A stretch of DNA of 64,000 bases from Nodosilinea sp. E11 (GCF_032813545.1 NZ_CP136514.1:186001-250000); one strand, 5' to 3'; positions 35,379 through 44,937 are shown, numbered from the stretch's first letter. A program made the numbers and translations. Notes: a model not told the origin generated them from the sequence alone.

Positions 35379-37064
35379 TTAGCTGCTGCCGGGGGGGATG
35401 GATTGCAGTTGCTCTAGCGCCTGATCCACCGTGAAGCTGGCGGCCTTTTGGCGGGGGGGATATTGCTTGAAGGTAGACAGGAATTCGGCCACCTTGCCCT
35501 GGGCAGGCACCAGCAGGAAGATGTGATCCAACATCCAGTCCCAGTAGGTGTTTGAGGTTAGGGTGGCCCGTTCGTAGGGGTCCGTCCTCAGGTTAAAGAT
35601 GTAGGGAAAGCGCAGGGGCCGAAATTCTCGCTGCCAGACATCCAGGGTACCCGGGGCATCTTGCACCTTGAAGTGCAGCTTCCAGTTGTCGTAGCGCATA
35701 GCCAGCAGGTCGCCGTCGTCTGAGAAATAGAAGAACTCCTGCCGGGGGCTTTCAGGGGTTTGCCCTGTCAGGTAGGGCAAAGCATTATAGCCGTCTAGAT
35801 GCACCTTGAAATTTCTGCCAGCGGCCTTGTAGCCGGTGAGGAGTTTGTCTTTTACCTCTGGGGCTCCGGCGGCGGCGAGGAAGGTAGGCATCCAATCTAG
35901 GTGAGACATGATGTCGTTAGAGACGGTGCCGGGTTCGATGTGCCCAGGCCAGCGCACCATGGCCGGAATCCGAAAAGCTCCTTCCCAACCGGAGTTTTTC
36001 TCGTTGCGGAAGGGGGTCATGGCGGCATCGGGCCAGGAGTTCATGTGGGGGCCGTTGTCGGTGCTGTAGAAGACCAGGGTGTTTTCGGCCAGGCCCAGTT
36101 CATCCAATGCATCGAGAATTTGGCCCACGTTTTGGTCGTGGTCAACCATCACGTCGTGGTAGGGCGATTGCCAGCGTCCGGCCTGCCCCACGCTTTCGGC
36201 CTTGGGGTGGGTGCGGAAGTGCATGTGGGTAAAGTTCGTCCACAGGAAGAAGGGCTGTCCCGCTTCCGCCTGCTTTTTCAGGTAGCCTACGGAGCGATCG
36301 GCGATGTCGTCGTCGATGGTTTCCATCCGCTTTTTGGTCAGCGGGCCGGTGTCTTCAATGCGGCCATCGGCGAAGGTGTGCAGCACCCCACGGGGGCCAA
36401 ACCGCTTGGCAAAGTTAGGAAAATCTTCGGGGCTGGGGTAGTCGGGCAGTTCTGGCTCCTCCTCGGCATTGAGGTGGTAGAGGTTGCCGTAGAACTCATC
36501 AAAGCCGTGGTTGGTGGGCAAAAATTCGTCCTTGTCACCCAGGTGGTTTTTGCCAAACTGGGCGGTGGCGTAGCCCTGGGCCTTGAGCATTTCGGCAATG
36601 GTGGGGTCTTCGGGCCGCAGACCCAAATCCGATCCGGGCAGGCCCACTTTGCTCATGCCCGTGCGAAACACGCTTTGCCCCGTAATGAAGGCGGCGCGTC
36701 CGGCGGTGCAGCTCTGTTCGCCGTAATAGTCGGTGAAGAGCACGCCTTCCTGGGCGATGCGATCGATATTGGGGGTGTGAAAGCCCATCAGCCCTTTGCT
36801 GTAGGCACTGATGTCGCTCTGGCCAATGTCGTCTCCCCAGATCACCACGATGTTGGGCTTGCTGGGGGCCGTTGGAACTGCCGCAGCGGGGGCCGTGTTA
36901 GCTGAGGAAAAGGGGGCTGCGATCGCATGACCTGTCCCCAACCCTAGCCAGGTGGAAGGGGCCAGTACCAGAGTTAACGCCAATGCACCAGCGACGAAGC
37001 GAGTCAGAATGTGAGGGGGGCAAACGCCCCCCCTGGGCCAATCCTGAAGCCAAGGATTACTCAT
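35379..37064 (-). CDS. Exported sulfatase with CTAGR motif (sulfatase 2)
   Basis: This 561-residue type I sulfatase has a signal peptide (ALALTLVLAPSTWLGLGTGHAIAA). Metal and catalytic motifs: NIVVIWGDDIGQSD, FGKNHLGD, and VFYSTDNGPHMNSW. The modification motif is CTAGRAAF (Cys119), a CxAxR form rather than the CxPxR of the other three here. It lacks the C-terminal jelly-roll and belongs to a different subfamily. The start follows GGAGAG. The upstream gap of 205 bases holds one copy of the ACTATTCAAAAAATGCAA motif, 67-90 bases before the start. Confidence 0.88.
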   Translation of the reverse strand: MSNPWLQDWPRGGVCPPHILTRFVAGALALTLVLAPSTWLGLGTGHAIAAPFSSANTAPAAAVPTAPSKPNIVVIWGDDIGQSDISAYSKGLMGFHTPNIDRIAQEGVLFTDYYGEQSCTAGRAAFITGQSVFRTGMSKVGLPGSDLGLRPEDPTIAEMLKAQGYATAQFGKNHLGDKDEFLPTNHGFDEFYGNLYHLNAEEEPELPDYPSPEDFPNFAKRFGPRGVLHTFADGRIEDTGPLTKKRMETIDDDIADRSVGYLKKQAEAGQPFFLWTNFTHMHFRTHPKAESVGQAGRWQSPYHDVMVDHDQNVGQILDALDELGLAENTLVFYSTDNGPHMNSWPDAAMTPFRNEKNSGWEGAFRIPAMVRWPGHIEPGTVSNDIMSHLDWMPTFLAAAGAPEVKDKLLTGYKAAGRNFKVHLDGYNALPYLTGQTPESPRQEFFYFSDDGDLLAMRYDNWKLHFKVQDAPGTLDVWQREFRPLRFPYIFNLRTDPYERATLTSNTYWDWMLDHIFLLVPAQGKVAEFLSTFKQYPPRQKAASFTVDQALEQLQSIPPGSS

Positions 37065-37130
37065 AGGATTGATCTCTCCATGGTGCTCAAATTAACGATA
37101 TTGAACGGATTGTAAGCTGAGCGTTTCAGC

Positions 37131-37154
37131 GCCACTATTCAAAAAATGCAAGTT
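37131..37154 (+). promoter_or_regulatory. Putative AraC-regulon motif, upstream of sulfatase 2
   Basis: GCCACTATTCAAAAAATGCA followed by AGTT. One of four near-identical sites in the window (others at 44886, 44938 and 48675). It lies 67-90 bases before the sulfatase 2 start, in inverse orientation to that gene. Confidence 0.6.
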
Positions 37155-37269
37155 AATTGCACCCCCAAAATAAAGCTCTATGGCTGGCCTAGAATGAGCT
37201 TTATTTTGGTCAATGGCTACTTGATTCAGCGTCACCGTGGCCTCGGCTTAGGGCTAACCGACATATTTT

Positions 37270-39195
37270 TTAACAGGTCTTAATGGCTCGTACTTCCCTG
37301 GCCCGCGCATCTTTGACCAAGACAGAAATACCGTCTGGATTTTTATGGGGCAGGCTTACCAAGTAATCCATAATCGCCTGCCACTCTTTAATTTCTCGGC
37401 TCGCCGCATCGATCGCCGCCAGGTCGATATTTAGATGCGCCGTAGTGGGTAAGACGTAGGGACTGGTCGATTCTCTGGGGTCAACGATGGCTTCATCCTT
37501 GCGGGTCAGGGGGCTACCATCGACCTTTTTGGGCTGGAGGGGCAACGCGCCTTTACTGAGCTGAGGAATATAAACCAGAATCGAGCCGAGGTACAAACTG
37601 GTGGCGAAGCTATAGAGGGTTGAGGCGGCTAGGTCGAGGGGTGCGTAACCGTCGTCCAGATTGCCCAGTTCTAGGCCGGTGACTTGGTCAAATCGGGGGC
37701 GGCTGGGGTCGTAGTAAAACCGCAGGCCCGACGTTCTGGGGTAATATTCGCCGGGATGGTTGGGGTCATCAATCAAGAGAAATTCCAGAATATTTTTCAG
37801 CTCTGCCGCCGTGAAATAGCCCTTGACCATGGCACTCCCAGCAGTAGGGTCCACAATGCCGTTGCCCAGGGGAGCCATGGCAAAGACGTCATACACCGTT
37901 TGCACTCCGGTTTTACCTTTTTTCAGTCCGGCGCGGATCGCACCATTGGCCGTGAAGGCAATTTGGCTATTAGTGGCAAGGCGCAGGGCGTCCGTCACCA
38001 CGTTGGCCAGGGGCGTCCCCGATTCAATATCGGTGTAGTCCATGGGCCAGTCTTCGGCGATCACCACCAGGGGTTGGGTGGTGGTATAGCCACGGGGGGC
38101 AAAGGTGATCTCTCCGGCCTGCTGGAGGAAGCTTTCTACCCTGGCCTGAATGGCAGAATCGCCCTGAATGTGGTCATCCACGGGAATCAGCCGATAGGAC
38201 TCCACCGTCACTTGGCCATCCTCTAGGCTGAGCACCAGTTCGCCCAGGTGTTCGCCATACTTGCCGGCCTGCACCACGGGGCGGTGATCGACTAAGAGTG
38301 GCTGCCGCAATTCACTATGGGTATGGCCGCCAATCACCACATCTAATTCTGGTATAGCTGCGAGCAGGTTCAGGTCTTCCCCCTGGCCAAATTGCCCATC
38401 GGGACGTTTAACCACGCCACCGTGGCTGAGGGCGATCGCCACATCGACCTGTTCCTCCTGCTTCAGCCGTTGCACCGCTGCCTTGGCCGTTGCGATCGGG
38501 TCGCCCAAGGCCACCTCGCCAACATCGGCGGCGTATTTGAACGCGTCGTAGCCAATGATGCCCACCAGGCCAAACCGCAGGCCACCCCGCTCAATCACCC
38601 GGTAGGGCTGAAGCACTCCCCGCTGGGCCATTTCCTGGAGGTCAGCCAAGCGTTCAGACTCCGCACTGACATCGCTATTCGTCACCACAATGGCCGGGAT
38701 ATCGCCAGTCTCAGCCGCTCGCTTGATCACCTGCCCCAGGCCATCTGGCCCCAGGTCAAACTCGTGGTTTCCAAAGGTGGTGGCGTCGTAGCCCATGTTT
38801 GCCATCAGTTGCAGTTCGGCCCCCAGTTCGCGACAGGCGGCGGCCACAGCAGTGCCCATGCTAAAGTCCCCCGCATCCAGCACCAGCACGGGGCCGAGGC
38901 GCTCTAGTTCAGCCTTGCGCTGGGTAATTAATGCCCCTAGGCGGGCATAGCCACCCCTGGTTTGGTCATCCCCCAAACTCAAAGGCGTGTAGTCTCGCAA
39001 CGGCCCCACCCCAACCACATTAGAGTGCATGTCGTTGGTGTGGAGAATGGAGAAAACCTGTTTACCTGGGGTGTCCGCCAGGGCCTCTGGAGCATCTTTG
39101 GGGTCATCTTTTGGGGCACTGAACGAAAGCATGGCAGGTGCTACAGCCAGAGAGGTTTTCAAAAAGGTGCGGCGATTGAGGTCAGGACTTTGCAT
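37270..39195 (-). CDS. Tat-exported UshA-type 5'-nucleotidase/metallophosphatase
   Basis: A protein of about 641 residues. The N-terminal NRRTFLKTSLAVAPAML is a twin-arginine signal. The calcineurin-like phosphatase domain (about 50-330) has DMHS, VLDAGDFSMG, FGNHEFD, ALSHGG and IGGHTHSE as metal ligands. The 5'-nucleotidase C-terminal domain (about 385-570) follows, with TNSQIAFTANGAIRAG. It hydrolyses nucleotides or other phosphate esters in the periplasm. The ATG at 39195 is preferred; a TTG at 39204 is in frame. Its export route (folded, Tat) differs from the Sec signals of the sulfatases around it. Confidence 0.88.
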   Translation of the reverse strand: MQSPDLNRRTFLKTSLAVAPAMLSFSAPKDDPKDAPEALADTPGKQVFSILHTNDMHSNVVGVGPLRDYTPLSLGDDQTRGGYARLGALITQRKAELERLGPVLVLDAGDFSMGTAVAAACRELGAELQLMANMGYDATTFGNHEFDLGPDGLGQVIKRAAETGDIPAIVVTNSDVSAESERLADLQEMAQRGVLQPYRVIERGGLRFGLVGIIGYDAFKYAADVGEVALGDPIATAKAAVQRLKQEEQVDVAIALSHGGVVKRPDGQFGQGEDLNLLAAIPELDVVIGGHTHSELRQPLLVDHRPVVQAGKYGEHLGELVLSLEDGQVTVESYRLIPVDDHIQGDSAIQARVESFLQQAGEITFAPRGYTTTQPLVVIAEDWPMDYTDIESGTPLANVVTDALRLATNSQIAFTANGAIRAGLKKGKTGVQTVYDVFAMAPLGNGIVDPTAGSAMVKGYFTAAELKNILEFLLIDDPNHPGEYYPRTSGLRFYYDPSRPRFDQVTGLELGNLDDGYAPLDLAASTLYSFATSLYLGSILVYIPQLSKGALPLQPKKVDGSPLTRKDEAIVDPRESTSPYVLPTTAHLNIDLAAIDAASREIKEWQAIMDYLVSLPHKNPDGISVLVKDARAREVRAIKTC

Positions 39196-39271
39196 CGGGC
39201 TCAAACCTAAGGGGATGTTAATTCGACATCCCCCAAACCAGGCGCTAGGGCTGGTCTGGGGGGAGTGAGGG

Positions 39272-41635
39272 CTAGTTCAGGTCAATGGCCACCTCATCAA
39301 GCTTGCCGGTGAAGGCAAAGGGCATTTCGTAGGTCTCGGTGACGGGCGTTCCGGTGTCGAAGCCAATATCCAGGGTTTCGTCGATGGTGAAGCGGTTGGG
39401 AATGCTCTTTTCGACCCGGCCCTGGCCGATTTTTTTGTTGTTGGCATACAGCGTCACCATGGCCCCGGCGAAGGGCTGGGCGGCATCGGTCTTGTAGTCC
39501 GCCTTGAGGACGACCTTGCCAGTGGGCAGGCGAGTACTCGACTCGACCTCGTAGCGGTCAACCCCCGCCAAGTTGTAGTGGTAGAACAGCTTGCCGTCCT
39601 TCACAAACAGTCCGTAGCCGGAGAATCGTCCCCCCAGCGTCACCAGCATCCCCTCTGCGCCCTGGGACGGAATTTCCACATTGGCGGTGATGGTGTGGTT
39701 GCGGTACTTGAGATCCGGGGCCGATCCCTCCGGCAGGCGCATCCCACGAGGATAGGCAAAGTGGGTGCGTCCGGCGGTAAGGCTGGGGCGATTGGCCACA
39801 TTCAGGCGGGCGGTTCTGCGTCCATCCAGGGGCAGCACGTTGTACCGAGCCGCTTCGGCGTAGAACAAATCCTTCATCTCCCGGAGCTTGTCGGGCATCT
39901 GGTCAGCTAAATCCACCGCCTGGGTAAAGTCTTCGTCAATGTGGTAAAGCTCCCAGTCCAAATTCAGCAGGTCTTTGTCGGCGGGGGGCTCGGACACCCA
40001 GGGCTCAGACCACAGGGCGCTGGCCATCCAGCCGTCGCTATAGATGCCCTGATTGCCCGCCATCTCAAAGTATTGGGTGGTGTGGCGCGTAGGCGCTTTA
40101 CCGTCCTCAAAGGTGTAGACCAGGCTAGTGCCTTCGATGGGTTTTTGGGTCATGCCGTTCACCTGTACGGGTTGGGGAATCCCCACCGCTTCCAGAATCG
40201 TCGGCGCAATGTCGATTACATGGCTGAACTGAAAGCGCTTGCCACCCTTGTCTTTGATGCCCGCCGGCCAGGCCATGGCCAAGCCGTTGCGGGTGCCGCC
40301 AAAGTGGGAGGCAATTTGCTTCGTCCACTGGAAGGGGCTATCCATGGCCCAGGCCCAGGCGGAGGGGAAGTGGTTGTAGTACTTTGGCCCACCCAGGTCG
40401 TCAATGGCGGCGACCTTAGCCTCCAGGTTTTCGGGCAGGCCGTTGAAGAAGGTCATCTCGTTCAGCAGGCCATTAAAGCCCCCCTCGGCGCTGGAGCCGT
40501 TGTCCCCAGCGATGTAGATCACCAGGGTGTTGTCCAGTTCGCCAATTTGGTCGATGGCCTCCACTACGCGCCCCACTTCATGGTCTACATGGGCGGTGAA
40601 CCCGGCAAACACCTCCATCATCCGGGCATAGACCCGCTGCTCCTCCGGGGAGAGAGAATCCCAAGCTGCCAGCGCTGTCGGTCGGGGTGTGAGCTGAGCA
40701 TCGGCGGGAATCACGCCCAGCTTTTTCTGCCGCTGGAAGGTGTCTTCGCGATACTGATCCCAGCCCATGTCAAACTGGCCTTTGAATTTGTCGATCCAGG
40801 CCTGGGGAGCCTGGTGGGGGGCATGGGTGGCCCCAGGAGCCAGGTACACCAGGAAGGGCTTCTCGGGAGAAACCGCATTCACCTGGCGAATGTAGTTAAT
40901 GGCGTGGTCGGCGAGGTCGGTGCTGAGGTGGTAGGGGGTGCCGTCGGCATTGGCTTCGGGCGGCTCGATGCGGGTGGTGTTTTCCACCAGGGCGGGGTGG
41001 AACTGGTCGGTGTCGCCGCCCACAAAGCCATAGAAGTAGTCGAAACCCAGCCCCTGGGGCCAGCGGTCAAACGGCCCCGCCATGCTGCTTTCCCAGTCGG
41101 GCACGTTGTGGTTTTTGCCAAACCAGGCGGTGGCATAGCCGTAGGCCTGCAAAATCTGGGCAAAGGTGCCCGCATTGTCAGGAATCACGCCGGTATAGCC
41201 CGGAAAGCCGGTTCCCGCCTCGGTAATCACGCCGTTGCCCACGGAATGGTGGTTGCGTCCGGTCAGCAGGGCCGCCCGCGTGGGGGAACAGAGGGCCGTG
41301 GTGTGGAACTGGGTAAATTGCAGCCCGCTCTTTACCACCCGATCCATCGTCGGGGTGGGGATGCTGCCGCCGAAGCTGCTGAACTGCCCAAAACCCACGT
41401 CGTCAATCAGCACCAGCAGCACGTTGGGGGCATTTTCAATGCCGAAGGTGCTGGGCAGCTTGAGCTGACTTTTAACGGGTTCCGAGGTTTGATAGGTGAG
41501 CCCAATTTTGCCGGAAAAGGGCTGAATCGGATGGGGCAAAATCTCCTGGGCCAGGGCGGGGGGTACGGCGGATTGCAGTGCGATCGCCATTATTGCTACC
41601 CAAGCCAGGGTGAATTTCCAGAGGCGTTTGAACAT
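39272..41635 (-). CDS. Exported sulfatase with C-terminal jelly-roll domain (sulfatase 3)
   Basis: This 787-residue paralogue of sulfatases 1 and 4 has a signal peptide ending ALAQE. Key motifs: NVLLVLIDDVGFG, CSPTRAALLTGRNHHSVGNG (Cys116), WFGKNHNVPD, IYIAGDNGSSAEG, FQWTKQIASHFGG. The C-terminal domain (about 600-787) ends FAFTGKLDEVAIDLN. The ATG follows GAGG. It is followed 67 bases later by the 5'-nucleotidase gene on the same strand. No copy of the shared 18-base motif is seen in its short upstream gap, so it may be controlled differently. Confidence 0.9.
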   Translation of the reverse strand: MFKRLWKFTLAWVAIMAIALQSAVPPALAQEILPHPIQPFSGKIGLTYQTSEPVKSQLKLPSTFGIENAPNVLLVLIDDVGFGQFSSFGGSIPTPTMDRVVKSGLQFTQFHTTALCSPTRAALLTGRNHHSVGNGVITEAGTGFPGYTGVIPDNAGTFAQILQAYGYATAWFGKNHNVPDWESSMAGPFDRWPQGLGFDYFYGFVGGDTDQFHPALVENTTRIEPPEANADGTPYHLSTDLADHAINYIRQVNAVSPEKPFLVYLAPGATHAPHQAPQAWIDKFKGQFDMGWDQYREDTFQRQKKLGVIPADAQLTPRPTALAAWDSLSPEEQRVYARMMEVFAGFTAHVDHEVGRVVEAIDQIGELDNTLVIYIAGDNGSSAEGGFNGLLNEMTFFNGLPENLEAKVAAIDDLGGPKYYNHFPSAWAWAMDSPFQWTKQIASHFGGTRNGLAMAWPAGIKDKGGKRFQFSHVIDIAPTILEAVGIPQPVQVNGMTQKPIEGTSLVYTFEDGKAPTRHTTQYFEMAGNQGIYSDGWMASALWSEPWVSEPPADKDLLNLDWELYHIDEDFTQAVDLADQMPDKLREMKDLFYAEAARYNVLPLDGRRTARLNVANRPSLTAGRTHFAYPRGMRLPEGSAPDLKYRNHTITANVEIPSQGAEGMLVTLGGRFSGYGLFVKDGKLFYHYNLAGVDRYEVESSTRLPTGKVVLKADYKTDAAQPFAGAMVTLYANNKKIGQGRVEKSIPNRFTIDETLDIGFDTGTPVTETYEMPFAFTGKLDEVAIDLN

Positions 41636-41704
41636 AGTTACCTCGTAAACATGAGATTTAAACGTCGGTCTTAGAATGGTTGAAAGCGGATGGGGTTAAG
41701 CACG

Positions 41705-42355
41705 ATGGTCTTTCTGGACAATTTGAACGATTTGGCAAGCCGGATAGCCCTGGATGACCCCGAAGAGCGACGGGTGCTAAGTCGGGTGTCGTGGCCACAG
41801 TACGAGGCCCTGCTGGCGGATATGGGGGATAGTTCGGCCTATCGGGTGCATTTTTTAGATGGAGTGTTAGAAATCTTGGCTCCCAGTCGTAACCATGAAG
41901 TTGGAAAAACCAAGCTTGGTCAATTGCTGGAACTCTATTTTTTGGAAACCGAAACGGAGTACTTCCCGATGGGTTCCACGACGCTGAAAAAGCCAGAACG
42001 ACAGGCAGGCGGCGAACCGGATGAAAGCTACTGCATTGGCACAGACAAAGAATTTCCCGATTTGGCGATTGAGGTGATTGTGACCAGCGGCAGCATCAAT
42101 CGCCTGGAGCTGTACCGACGGCTGGGGGTACGAGAGGTGTGGTTCTGGCAGAAGAATCGTCTTTCCCTGTATCACCAGCGAGAGGAAACCCCGCCTCAAT
42201 TTGCTGATACCGCTGGCTATGCAGCCATTCAAGAAAGCGAAGTGTTGCCCGATCTGGATCTGGAGTTGCTGACCCGCTGCCTGCAAACCCCGAACCCGTT
42301 AGCGGCGGCAAAAGCTTTTCGGCAAGGACTGAAAGACCAGAGGAAAGATGCCTGA
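41705..42355 (+). CDS. Uma2-family (DUF820) putative endonuclease
   Basis: A protein of about 216 residues of the Uma2/PD-(D/E)XK-like family that is highly expanded in cyanobacteria: SWPQYEALLADMGD, FLDGVLEILAPSRNHE, PDLAIEVIVTSG, YRRLGVREVWFW. The catalytic Asp and Glu of the fold are in DLAIEV. The role is uncertain; these genes are often scattered singly and have been compared with restriction-type nucleases. The start is 41705 or 41690, both ATG. It lies on the opposite strand, between sulfatases 3 and 4, and converges on sulfatase 4. Confidence 0.85.
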   Translation: MVFLDNLNDLASRIALDDPEERRVLSRVSWPQYEALLADMGDSSAYRVHFLDGVLEILAPSRNHEVGKTKLGQLLELYFLETETEYFPMGSTTLKKPERQAGGEPDESYCIGTDKEFPDLAIEVIVTSGSINRLELYRRLGVREVWFWQKNRLSLYHQREETPPQFADTAGYAAIQESEVLPDLDLELLTRCLQTPNPLAAAKAFRQGLKDQRKDA

Positions 42356-42360
42356 TGGCT

Positions 42361-42393
42361 AGATCCCAGGGTTCTTGAAGAACCCTGGGATCT
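42361..42393. terminator. Perfect hairpin AGATCCCAGGGTTCTT between convergent genes
   Basis: Arms of 16 bases (42361-42376 and 42378-42393) around a single G. It lies between the stops of Uma2 (+) and sulfatase 4 (-), so it probably terminates both. Its arms match the looser inverted repeats at 28946 and 35273. Confidence 0.75.
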
Positions 42394-42404
42394 TTGAGGT
42401 GAAA

Positions 42405-44759
42405 CTACTTAATGTCGAGCACCACCTTCTCAACGACCCCGGTAAAGGCGAAGGGGGGCTGGTAGGACGGGCTGACGGGGGATTGTAAGTCCTTGCCAAA
42501 ATCCATCGCCTCGACCCCAAAGCGGCCTGCCACCGTCTTCGGAATCTTGCCCTGGCCCACCTTGCGGTTGTTGACGTACAGCGTGCCGGTGCCGCCTTTT
42601 CCTGGCCCGCCGCCATCGTAGGCGAAGTCAAACCGGACATGCACTTGGCCCGTGGGCAGTAGCGTGGAGGCGGTGATGGAGGTGCGCTCTAGGTCAAACC
42701 AGTTGTAGTCGTAGGTCAGTTTGTTGTCCTTGACGTAGAGGCTAAAGCCGCTCGTGACGCCGCCTTCAGAGAAAATCACCCCTTCTGCGCCCTGGGGCGG
42801 AATCATCAGATCGGCATCGATGGTGTGGGACGCATTTTTGGTGCTGGGGGCGCTGCCCTCGGGGATGGAGGGCATGTTGCCTGCAAACTCGATGTGCTTG
42901 CGCCCGGTGAAGAAGCCCGGACGCAGGGTGACATCGGCCCGCTCGGCAATGCGATCATCCAGCGGAAACACGTTGTACTTCTCGGCTTCTGCGAGGAACA
43001 AATCCTGAAGTTCCTTGAGTTTTTCCGGTTGTTCAGCGGAGAGATCCTTGGCCTGGGTGAAGTCCTGAGTCAGGTCAAACAGTTCCCACTTATCGGTGTC
43101 AAAGGGCACGGTTCCTGCCGTAACCCAGGGCAGGCGGTTGTGGAAAGCCGAGGCCATCAGGCCGTCTTTGTAGAGGGCGCGATGCCCCAACATCTCGAAG
43201 TATTGGGTTTCGTGACGTCCGGGAGTGGAGGCGGCACCGCGATCGAAGGTGTAGACCAGGCTGGTGCCTTCTATGGGCTTTTGCGGGATGCCGTTATAGA
43301 TATCTGGCTCTGGAATGCCAGCGGCTTCCAGGATGGTGGGGGCAATGTCAATCACGTGGCTAAACTGCGATCGCAAACCACCCTTTTCTTTAATTTTTGC
43401 GGGCCAGGCGATTACCATACCGTTGCGAATGCCCCCCAGGTAGGAGGCCACCTGTTTTGTCCAGCGGAAGGGGCTATCCATGGCCCAGGCCCAGCTCACC
43501 GCATAGTGGGGGGAGGTTTCGGGGCCACCCCAACTGTCGTAGCAGCGGCGATTGTCCTCCATGGTCAAGTTGAGCCCATTGAGGTTGAGGATTTCGTTGC
43601 AGGTGCCAATCAGGCTGCCCTCGGCGCTGGCTCCGTTGTCGCCGTTGATGTAGATCACCAGGGTGTTGTCCAGTTCGCCCAGGTCGGCAATGGCGTCTAC
43701 CACCCGGCCAATTTCGTAGTCGGTGTAGTCGAGGAACCCGGCATAGGTTTCCATCTGGCGAGCCAGAATTTTCTGGTCTTCGGGGCTAAAGCTGTCCCAG
43801 GCGGGCATCTGTTCGGGGCGGGGAGTGAGCTGGGCGCTGGCGGGAATCACGCCCAGCTTTTTCTGCCGCTCAAAGGTTTCTTCCCGCAGTTTGTCCCAGC
43901 CCTGGTCAAACTGGCCTTTGTACTTGGCCACGTATTCGGCGGGGGGCTGGTGGGGGGCATGGACAGCCCCAGGGGCAAAGTAGGCGAAGAAGGGGCGATC
44001 GGGGGCCGTGGTTTTGGCCTGCTTAATCCAGCCGATGGTTTTGTCGGCCAGATCATGGGTGAGGTTATAGCCCTCCTCCGGCAGGGGCAAGGTTTCGACC
44101 AGGGTTTGGTTCTCGTACAGGGTGGGATACCACTGGTCGGTTTCGCCGCCGATGAAGCCATAGAAATAGTCAAAGCCAAGCCCGTTGGGCCAGCGATCGA
44201 AGGGGCCGACGCTGGTGGTTTGGTTGTCGGGCACATTGTGGTTTTTGCCAAACCAGGCGGTGCTGTAGCCGTTGCGCTGGAGGATTTGCCCAATGGTGGC
44301 GGTGCTCTGGGGGATCAGCCCGGTATAGCCAGGGTAAGCCGTGGCCAGTTCCTGAATGGTGCCTGACCCCACCGAGTGGTGGTTGCGCCCGGTGAGGATA
44401 GCGGCGCGGGTGGGCGAACACAGGGCCGTCGTATGAAAAGTGTTGTAGCGTAACCCGTTGGCCGCTAATCGATCAAAGGTGGGGGTGGCAATGGGGCCAC
44501 CAAAGGTGCTGGCTGAGCCAAAGCCAGCATCGTCAATCAGCACCAGCAACACGTTGGGAGCCCCATCGGAGGCTTTTTCGGCCTGCAACAGGGCAGTATC
44601 TGGCTGAGAATCTTGGTAGGTGACGCCAATGTGACCTTGGAAGACTGGCTCAGGACGGGGGAGTTTTTCCTGAGCTAGGGCTGGGGGCACAGCGACTTGG
44701 AAGACAAGGGCGACGATTATCGTCCAAGTTAGGATAAACGGTCTAATCCAAGAAAGCAT
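42405..44759 (-). CDS. Exported sulfatase with C-terminal jelly-roll domain (sulfatase 4)
   Basis: 784 residues, close to sulfatase 3. The signal peptide ends ALAQE. Motifs: NVLLVLIDDAGFGSAS, CSPTRAAILTGRNHHSVGSG (Cys114), WFGKNHNVPDN, IYINGDNGASAEG, FRWTKQVASYLGG. The jelly-roll C-terminus (about 600-784) ends FAFTGVVEKVVLDIK. The similarity to sulfatase 3 over the full length suggests duplication, later split by the Uma2 gene. Two copies of the shared motif lie 127-201 bases upstream, 52 bases apart. Confidence 0.9.
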   Translation of the reverse strand: MLSWIRPFILTWTIIVALVFQVAVPPALAQEKLPRPEPVFQGHIGVTYQDSQPDTALLQAEKASDGAPNVLLVLIDDAGFGSASTFGGPIATPTFDRLAANGLRYNTFHTTALCSPTRAAILTGRNHHSVGSGTIQELATAYPGYTGLIPQSTATIGQILQRNGYSTAWFGKNHNVPDNQTTSVGPFDRWPNGLGFDYFYGFIGGETDQWYPTLYENQTLVETLPLPEEGYNLTHDLADKTIGWIKQAKTTAPDRPFFAYFAPGAVHAPHQPPAEYVAKYKGQFDQGWDKLREETFERQKKLGVIPASAQLTPRPEQMPAWDSFSPEDQKILARQMETYAGFLDYTDYEIGRVVDAIADLGELDNTLVIYINGDNGASAEGSLIGTCNEILNLNGLNLTMEDNRRCYDSWGGPETSPHYAVSWAWAMDSPFRWTKQVASYLGGIRNGMVIAWPAKIKEKGGLRSQFSHVIDIAPTILEAAGIPEPDIYNGIPQKPIEGTSLVYTFDRGAASTPGRHETQYFEMLGHRALYKDGLMASAFHNRLPWVTAGTVPFDTDKWELFDLTQDFTQAKDLSAEQPEKLKELQDLFLAEAEKYNVFPLDDRIAERADVTLRPGFFTGRKHIEFAGNMPSIPEGSAPSTKNASHTIDADLMIPPQGAEGVIFSEGGVTSGFSLYVKDNKLTYDYNWFDLERTSITASTLLPTGQVHVRFDFAYDGGGPGKGGTGTLYVNNRKVGQGKIPKTVAGRFGVEAMDFGKDLQSPVSPSYQPPFAFTGVVEKVVLDIK

Positions 44760-44885
44760 GACTCACTTCACTAGTACAGACAACGTACAGAGAAAACAGC
44801 TAGAGCGATGATGTTATTTCCCTAGGGCAAGACTCAACAACACCCCAGTACGAAATCCTATTGATCGTAGGTTTGATGCCTCAGT

Positions 44886-44909
44886 ACCACTATTCAAAAA
44901 ATGCAAGTT
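44886..44909 (+). promoter_or_regulatory. Putative AraC-regulon motif, sulfatase 4 distal copy A
   Basis: ACCACTATTCAAAAAATGCA followed by AGTT, identical to the 37131 site over 23 bases. It starts 52 bases (about five helical turns) from the next copy, so both would face the same side of the DNA. Confidence 0.6.
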
Positions 44910-44937
44910 TAGGTAGTCTGCGGATTAAGTTTTTAGC

